This document shows positions 16,233-20,000 of a stretch of DNA of 20,000 nucleotides, one piece after another. Position numbers and translations under genes: made by a program. Origin of the DNA: Prorocentrum cordatum. Taxonomy: Eukaryota; Sar; Dinophyceae; Prorocentrales; Prorocentraceae. How positions within the stretch are numbered: the first letter of the stretch is position 1; every line of letters begins with the position of its first letter. Where the stretch lies: positions 255,661 through 275,660 of the forward strand of contig CAUYUJ010014179.1 in assembly GCA_963575745.1 (NCBI GenBank). The letters run 5' to 3'. The notes beneath the pieces were generated by a model. The model searched no databases, was not told where the DNA came from, and saw nothing but the letters and a program-made list of their open reading frames with translations.

Positions 16233-16432
16233 CGAACTCTCCGAGAAGGGGAAGAACTGGACTCCTCAAATTTCACTGCCCTCGAAATCGCCGCGCGATT
16301 TAGGGGCGACCAAAATTGGGAAACGAAAAAAGGGTGGCGGTATGGGTACATTTTCCTGTCTGAGTCCTCGCTTTCATCGCCTTCGACTAGGACGCCGCCA
16401 GCAGAGGACAGACTGCAGACGTGCCTCGTCGC
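16233..16432. other. Spacer between R11 and the pyrimidine tract
   Basis: Mixed-composition sequence, including TTTAGGGGCGACCAAAATTG and GGGAAACGAAAAAAGG. I recognise no repeat or exon. Confidence 0.3.
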
Positions 16433-16632
16433 CGCCACGGCTGGATGCCTCCTCCTCGTCCGCCTCGTCGTCCTCTTCTTCCTCCTGTTCCTCCTGCTCG
16501 TCGTCCTCCTCCTCGTCCTCCTCGTCCTCCTCGTCCTCGTTCTGCTCGTCGTCTTCATCGTCGTCCTCCTCGTCCTCGTCCTCTCGTCTTCCTCCTCCTC
16601 GTCCTTCTCGCCCCCGTCCTCGTCGCCCCCCA
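16433..16632. repeat. CTC/GTC pyrimidine tract before kinase exon 4
   Basis: CTCCTCGTC triplets for about 190 bases, ending CCTCGTCGCCCCCCAG at the acceptor. It serves as an extremely long polypyrimidine tract in the + direction. Confidence 0.85.
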
Positions 16633-16633
16633 G

Positions 16634-16730
16634 GACGGGCTGGAGGCCTGCCTCCTCGAGGCCGAGGTGCTGCAGCAGCTGGGCGAGGCGCTGGCGCCCG
16701 CGGGCGGCGCCGGCGACGCGCCCTCTGCAG
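16634..16730 (+). CDS. Kinase gene, exon 4 of 5 seen (C-helix)
   Basis: A 97-base exon between GCCCCCCAG|GACGGG and CTCTGCAG|GCCGCC. It encodes DGLEACLLEAEVLQQLGEAL followed by an Ala/Gly-rich loop (APAGGAGDAPSA) and one leftover base. LLEAEVLQQL fits the kinase C-helix, with the Glu after LL placed 16 residues after the VALK Lys once exons 3 and 4 are joined, a normal distance for the Lys-Glu salt bridge. The acceptor is one of the best in the window: an unbroken pyrimidine run, CAG, then G. The donor would be GC. The intron before it is about 7.8 kb and holds most of the repeats of the window. Confidence 0.7.
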
Positions 16731-16752
16731 GCCGCCGCCCTGCCCGCCGCCG

Positions 16753-16753
<1 letters not shown>

Positions 16754-16798
<45 letters not shown>

Positions 16799-16850
16799 GC
16801 GGCGGCGTTGTCGTCGTCGTCGTCGTCGTCGGCGGCGTCGTTTCGTGGCG
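16754..16850. repeat. GTC microsatellite at the start of intron 4
   Basis: Pure GTC with two GGC interruptions, starting 23 bases after the C-helix exon. It produces poly-Ser, poly-Val and poly-Asp/Thr frames only. Confidence 0.85.
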
Positions 16851-17265
16851 CATCCCAGGGCACGTCCATTAGCACCTTCCTCTGCGCACGCCCTGGCGCA
16901 TCCCAGGGCACGTCCCCTGGCGCGTCCAATGCCACGTTCCCTGGCGCGTCCACCGTTGCGTGCCCTTGTGCGTGTCCAGGCTCGTCGTCTGGCGCTTCCC
17001 GTACGCGTTCCGTGGCGTGTCCATTAGCGCGTCCCTTGGCGCTTCCCTTCTACGTCGACTGGCACGTCCTGTGGAGCGACTCCTAGCATGTTCTCTGGCT
17101 CGTCCCCTAACGCATCTTCTGGCACGCACCTCGGCACATCCTGTGGCGCGTCCCTGACACGACCATGGCACGTCCCCTGAAACGTCCCCTCGGACGCCGC
17201 CTGGCGCATTTCCTGTGGCATGCCCTGGCGCTCTCCCCTGGCATGACCTGTTGCGCGTCTATCGA
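16851..17265 (+). repeat. Degenerate TGGCGCGTCC tandem array
   Basis: Units such as CTGGCGCATCCCAGGGCACG, CTGGCGCGTCCA and CTTGGCGCTTCCC repeat at loose spacing of about 15-20 bases through intron 4. No coding evidence. Confidence 0.7.
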
Positions 17266-17279
17266 TTCGGGCGCCGCCG

Positions 17280-17319
17280 CCTCCGCCGTCGTCGTAGTCG
17301 TCGCCTGCCTCGTCGCCGA

Positions 17320-17376
<57 letters not shown>

Positions 17377-17500
17377 TCGGCAACGTCGTCGTCGCCTGCC
17401 TCGTCTCGTCGTCGCCGCCGCCGCAGTCACCCCCGCCGTCGTCATCGGTCGTCGTCGTCGTCGTCGGCCGCCACCGTCGTCGGCACGCCCACCGCCGTCG
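17280..17500. repeat. GTC microsatellite before kinase exon 5
   Basis: GTC triplets, purest at 17320-17362, then interrupted GTC/GCC up to about 17560. Same position relative to the acceptor as the tracts before exons 3 and 4. Confidence 0.85.
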
Positions 17501-17567
17501 TTGCCATCGCCGGCGGTCAGCGCCGTTGGTCGCCGCCGGCCGCCGTCGTCGGCCGCCGCCCTCGGAG

Positions 17568-17623
17568 GCCGCGTGCCGCGGTACGTGGCGCACGGGCGGG
17601 TGCACGGCGCCGGGCACGGGCAG
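17568..17623 (+). CDS. Kinase gene, exon 5 of 5 seen (beta-4 region)
   Basis: A 56-base exon between CCCTCGGAG|GCCGCG and GGGCACGGGCAG|GCGCCAG. It starts with two bases that complete the Gly codon begun by exon 4, then reads RVPRYVAHGRVHGAGHGQ. VPRYVAHGRV after the C-helix matches the beta-4 position of CK1/TTBK-like kinases, where a V-x-R-[FY]-x-x-x-G-R pattern is usual. The exon ends on a codon boundary before a GC donor. The next exon would carry beta-5 and the hinge; I looked for it to 20000 and did not find it. The catalytic HRD and DFG motifs are also absent, so kinase activity cannot be judged. Confidence 0.6.
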
Positions 17624-17944
17624 GCGCCAGCCGGCCGCCCCGGCCGGCGCCGCGGGCGTCGCCGCACCCTCGGCGCCGTCGGAGTCGTCGCCGCCGCGCG
17701 TGCCCAGAGTTCCGACGAGAGGAGCGAGGCGTCGGCCACACTCGGCTGCGACCTTCGGGGTGCGAGCTCCGAGGTTCGAGGTTTTCGGACGCTTTCGTCG
17801 GTCCTTGGCGCTTTTCCAGCCTCGGGATGCTTGCCAGCAGCTGCCCCTCGCCGAGGGCGTCCCGGGGGTGCTCGGATCGTCCCGAACGGCCGCCGGAGAC
17901 CCGCGTCCTGATCCAAAAACCAACCTCGGCGGCGCGCCCAGGGG
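17624..17944. other. GC-rich segment after exon 5, probably intron
   Basis: Open in all + frames because of composition. None continues the kinase pattern. No repeat family is recognised. Confidence 0.35.
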
Positions 17945-18112
17945 TGAATGAAAAGGAGAAGGAGAAGGCCTTCTCAGAAGGCGGCGGGACTTCTCAGAAG
18001 CCCTCGCGCCTTCTGAGGTTCTTTGTCCTTTGTCCTCGGGGAAGGCTCAGGAAACTTCTCCGGAGGCCGGGGGACTTCCGAGCCTTCTGAGAAGGCCCGC
18101 CCCTTCTCACTT
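17945..18112. repeat. R4-like foldback region
   Basis: AAGGCCTTCTCAGAAGGCGG and GGGACTTCTCAGAAGCCC on the left face GGGGGACTTCCGAGCCTTCT and GAGAAGGCCCGCCCCTTCTC on the right. The CTTCTNAGAAG motif links it to the R4 copies at 594 and 9056, but the arms are more diverged. Confidence 0.55.
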
Positions 18113-18138
18113 CCCGCCCAGGCTCGCCACCGACGAGC

Positions 18139-18224
18139 CTGGCCACGAACACAGGCAAAGCCACTGATGTGTCAAACCAGTGCGCATCCGCATGTGCAGC
18201 TGGTGACCACTCGGCAAATTCCGC
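18139..18224 (-). CDS. Candidate exon of an unknown gene
   Basis: On the - strand a pyrimidine-rich stretch (TCTTGTTTGCAACCCTCCAG) is followed at 18224 by GCGGAATTTGCC. The segment ends at 18139 in GTGGCCAG|GCTCGT. It would encode 28 codons plus two bases, AEFAEWSPAAHADAHWFDTS then VALPVFVA. Codon use is less GC-biased than in the kinase exons, and the residue mix looks like ordinary folded protein. The AG|G edges with a GC donor match the splice pattern of the kinase gene. It stands alone: no neighbouring exon was recognised on this strand, and the opposite strand is also open, so this is tentative. Confidence 0.35.
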
Positions 18225-19312
18225 CTGGAGGGTTGCAAACAAGACGGCCTACCGAGGCACCTCGGCCTCGGGATGCCCGGTCGCGCCGCGAGGGTCCCAC
18301 GGGAGCGGCTGCCTCTCGCAAGCCGCCGGGGGAGCCTCGCGGCCCTCTTGGGCAGCCCCCGGCCCGCCGACCGCACCTCGGCCGCCCACGGGTTGGATAC
18401 CCCGCCCGGCTGGAGGGGAGGGGAGGAGGGGAGGGGGGACGAGGAGAAACGCACCGAACAGACGCGGACCAGGAGGAGGGGGAGGGGAGAGCGGCCGGGG
18501 TAGCAAGCACGCACGCAAGGCGGACGGGGGGACCAGATGTATCGGCTCGCCGCCGGTACACCTGGTTCGAGGTTGGAGGTTCCAGGCAGTTCGGGCCTCG
18601 CGGGCTTCCCTCGTGTGCCACGGCGCTGGACGCAGCTCAAAACAGCCGGCCAGGACGGACCCCTGGGAGGGGTCCGGGGACCGACACCGATGTTTCGTTC
18701 AGTCCCGGCGTTCTCTCTCGGTTTGGGCCTCGGGGTCCCGTCATCGAGCCCCAGGGCCATCAACTTAAAGGATCCAGGGCCACAACTTACCCCCAAGGAG
18801 GAGTTCGGGACCTCGGACCTATCTCTGTGGGCGCGCACCGACGAAATCGGGTCGGTTGGTGTATGGGTCGTCGGCGTGCGCTGTGAAAATGGCTGTGGGT
18901 TTGAGGCCCAGGACGAGGGGCCGGTCCCAGGGAAGGCTTCCACCAGACCTCCTCGGGGTCCACGCTGCGGAAAAGGTCGGGGGAGAGCCGCACGAGACGG
19001 CGGCGGTGAGGCAACGGCGGCCCAAATCCGCTCAAAGTCGGTCCCCCGACCTGTATACCTGGGCCCAAACGCACCTGTCTTCCGAGCTGCGTCCAGCCGT
19101 GGCGACGAGGGGGCACCCAGAGGGTCAAAAGGGCGACCCTTTGTCTCCACGCGCCTGCCTCCGAAAAGAGATCCACGGCGTCGGAGGCCCTGGGGCGTTG
19201 TCGCCGCCGCGCGTCGTCGGCGTCGACCCCGAGACCCGGGCGCTGCGACTTCTGCACGCCAGGCGTTCGCCCAGCTTCCGTCCACGGGGCCCTCACAGCT
19301 CGAGCTGGCTCT
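18225..19312. other. About 1.1 kb of GC-rich sequence without assigned gene
   Basis: Includes a GAGGGG-rich stretch at about 18412-18490. Long open frames exist on both strands (up to about 413 codons on the - strand, 301 on the + strand) but overlap each other, lack recognisable motifs and are rich in Pro, Arg, Gly and Ala, as expected from composition. Nothing here continues the kinase. Confidence 0.35.
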
Positions 19313-19462
19313 ACGTCGGGCCTGTCCCTCTGCAGGAGGAGTGTTCAAACATAGCTGTTTTAAGCAATTCGTGTGGGGACGATTATTTCTTCTGTGTTTT
19401 AGGTTGCGGATTTTTTATTTTTCGTCCACAATCCGCCTGTAGGGGAACATGCCCGACCTAGA
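19313..19462. mobile_element. R1 inverted-repeat element, complete copy
   Basis: ACGTCGGGCCTGTCCCTCTG plus CAGGAGGA ... CCGCCTGTAGGGGAACATGC plus CCGACCT, about 150 bases, with interior GTTCAAACATAG and TTTTTCGTCCACAATCC. Inverted similarity extends beyond the usual ends (CTCGAGCTGGCTCT on the left, AGAACTGGCTCGAG on the right), so this copy may sit in a palindromic target. Confidence 0.85.
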
Positions 19463-19699
19463 ACTGGCTCGAGAGGTGCCGCAGCAAGCGGGGGTCCAGG
19501 GCTGCTGTCGGGATTTCTCTCGCTGGTGTATTTTGGACCCGTCGTCGGGGATTGTCGTCGTCATCGCCACCGGCACCGGTCGCGAAGAAGTCGCAGCATC
19601 GCGCAGAGTCATGACCGGAGCCCCAGACCCCTGTGCAGCATTCTGACGGCGCCGTTTTCGATCTGGGATGTTCCCCATGCAGGACCGACACAAGGCAAA
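19463..19699. other. Spacer without recognised feature
   Basis: Mixed sequence with a short GTCGTCGTC run near 19553-19564. No gene or repeat family is recognised. Confidence 0.3.
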
Positions 19700-19845
19700 C
19701 ACTCCCGTTGTGAAACAATGGCAACACCCGGATCTCAGGGAACGCGCTGGGCCCCCTTGGCGGCGCTTCTGGCGCCGCCGCTGGTGCCAGAAGCGCGCCA
19801 GCGGGGGGTGTCCGGCGCCGATTCAAGAAATCCGCGCGGAGTTAA
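19700..19845. mobile_element. R3 two-hairpin element, copy 3
   Basis: The core GGCGGCGCTTCTGGCGCCGC then GCTGGTGCCAGAAGCGCGCC keeps the two-hairpin plan. The right end AAGAAATCCGCGCGGA is intact. The left end is decayed (CCGGATCTCAGGGAACGCGC). It abuts the R2 copy that follows. Confidence 0.65.
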
Positions 19846-20000
19846 TAACGGGCGGGGGGTCTCATTTCGGGGGGGGGTCTGTTCCAGGCTATCTTGGAGG
19901 GCCTGGGGGGGTCTTGGGACGATGTTTTGGAGGGTTCTCCCACGAGGGGGGGTCTGAAATGGCTTGTCTTGGAGGGTCCAGACCCCCTCCCTTTTATGAC
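19846..20000. mobile_element. R2 element, reverse copy, cut by the window end
   Basis: The sequence from 19846 is the reverse-complement of the R2 interior at 7630-7772. Shared stretches include CCAGGCTATCTTGGAGGGCC, GACGATGTTTTGGAGGGTTC and GTCTGAAATGGCTTGTCTTG. The left terminal repeat has decayed to TTAATAACG. The right one should start at the window end (CCCTTTTATGAC). Confidence 0.8.

Noticed and set aside
18107-19348. 413-codon - strand open frame
   Set aside because: GC-rich DNA with the other strand open as well; Pro/Arg/Gly-rich without motifs. Only the small segment 18139-18224 has splice-like edges, and it is in a different frame.
1-20000. tRNA, rRNA, snRNA or telomere repeats
   Set aside because: I looked for the tRNA T-loop pattern and for TTTAGGG/TTAGGG arrays and saw none that hold up; a covariance-model search would be needed to exclude small RNAs.

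Overview
This window looks like nuclear DNA of a eukaryote, most likely a dinoflagellate. It is GC-rich, gene-poor and packed with repeats. Three signals point to dinoflagellates. First, the small exons I can recognise are joined by introns of the form AG|G...AG|G, with GT, GA and GC donors. Second, one inserted segment starts with GGCTCAAG, the 3' end of the dinoflagellate trans-spliced leader. Third, introns are very long and filled with repeats. The species cannot be named from sequence alone.

The main gene is a split protein kinase on the + strand. Five short exons (3149-3246, 7878-7920, 8732-8836, 16634-16730, 17568-17623) join in frame through introns of 4631, 811, 7797 and 837 bases to give about 133 residues. 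They run from an Ala/Pro-rich segment through the Gly-rich loop (LGRGAFGEV), the VALK lysine and a C-helix (LLEAEVLQQL) to a beta-4-like strand (VPRYVAHGRV). The layout is closest to the CK1/TTBK group. The catalytic loop and the DFG region are not in the window. Most of the window is therefore intron. Two weaker coding traces lie on the - strand: a frameshifted Gln/Pro-rich reading frame at 6016-7132 and one candidate exon at 18139-18224.

The rest is repeats, numbered here for reference. R1: about 160-base elements with inverted ends AAGTCGGGC...GCCCGACTT (copies near 1, 283, 4043, 5650, 8159, 8895, 9188, 19313). R2: about 182-base elements with ends TACTCCAGATTTCG (7611; truncated copy at the window end). 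R3: elements with CCGCGCGG ends and a GC-rich core of two hairpins (about 2700, 9821, 19700). R4: CTTCTNAGAAG foldbacks (594, 9056, 17945). R5: foldbacks with TTTCCACCAC ends whose loop is a CTC or GAG microsatellite (905, 1433). R6, R7 and R8: single foldbacks at 5121, 9516 and 3519. R9: CGATCTCA satellite plus CCCGGGTTCCC modules (2075; inverted at 10937). R10: CCAAGACGGCCC arrays (10380, 11640; inverted at 12660). R11: a 3-kb element (13258-16232) with 15-base inverted ends and a satellite interior.

Layout: 1-3100 repeats; 3149-3246 exon 1; 3247-7877 intron 1 (nested R1 insertion, R6, R1, reverse-strand pseudogene, R2); 7878-8836 exons 2-3; 8837-16633 intron 3 (R1, R4, R7, R3, R10, R9, R11); 16634-17623 exons 4-5; 17624-20000 presumed next intron with R4, R1, R3 and R2. 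Trinucleotide GTC/CTC tracts press against most exon edges and supply pyrimidine runs before acceptors.
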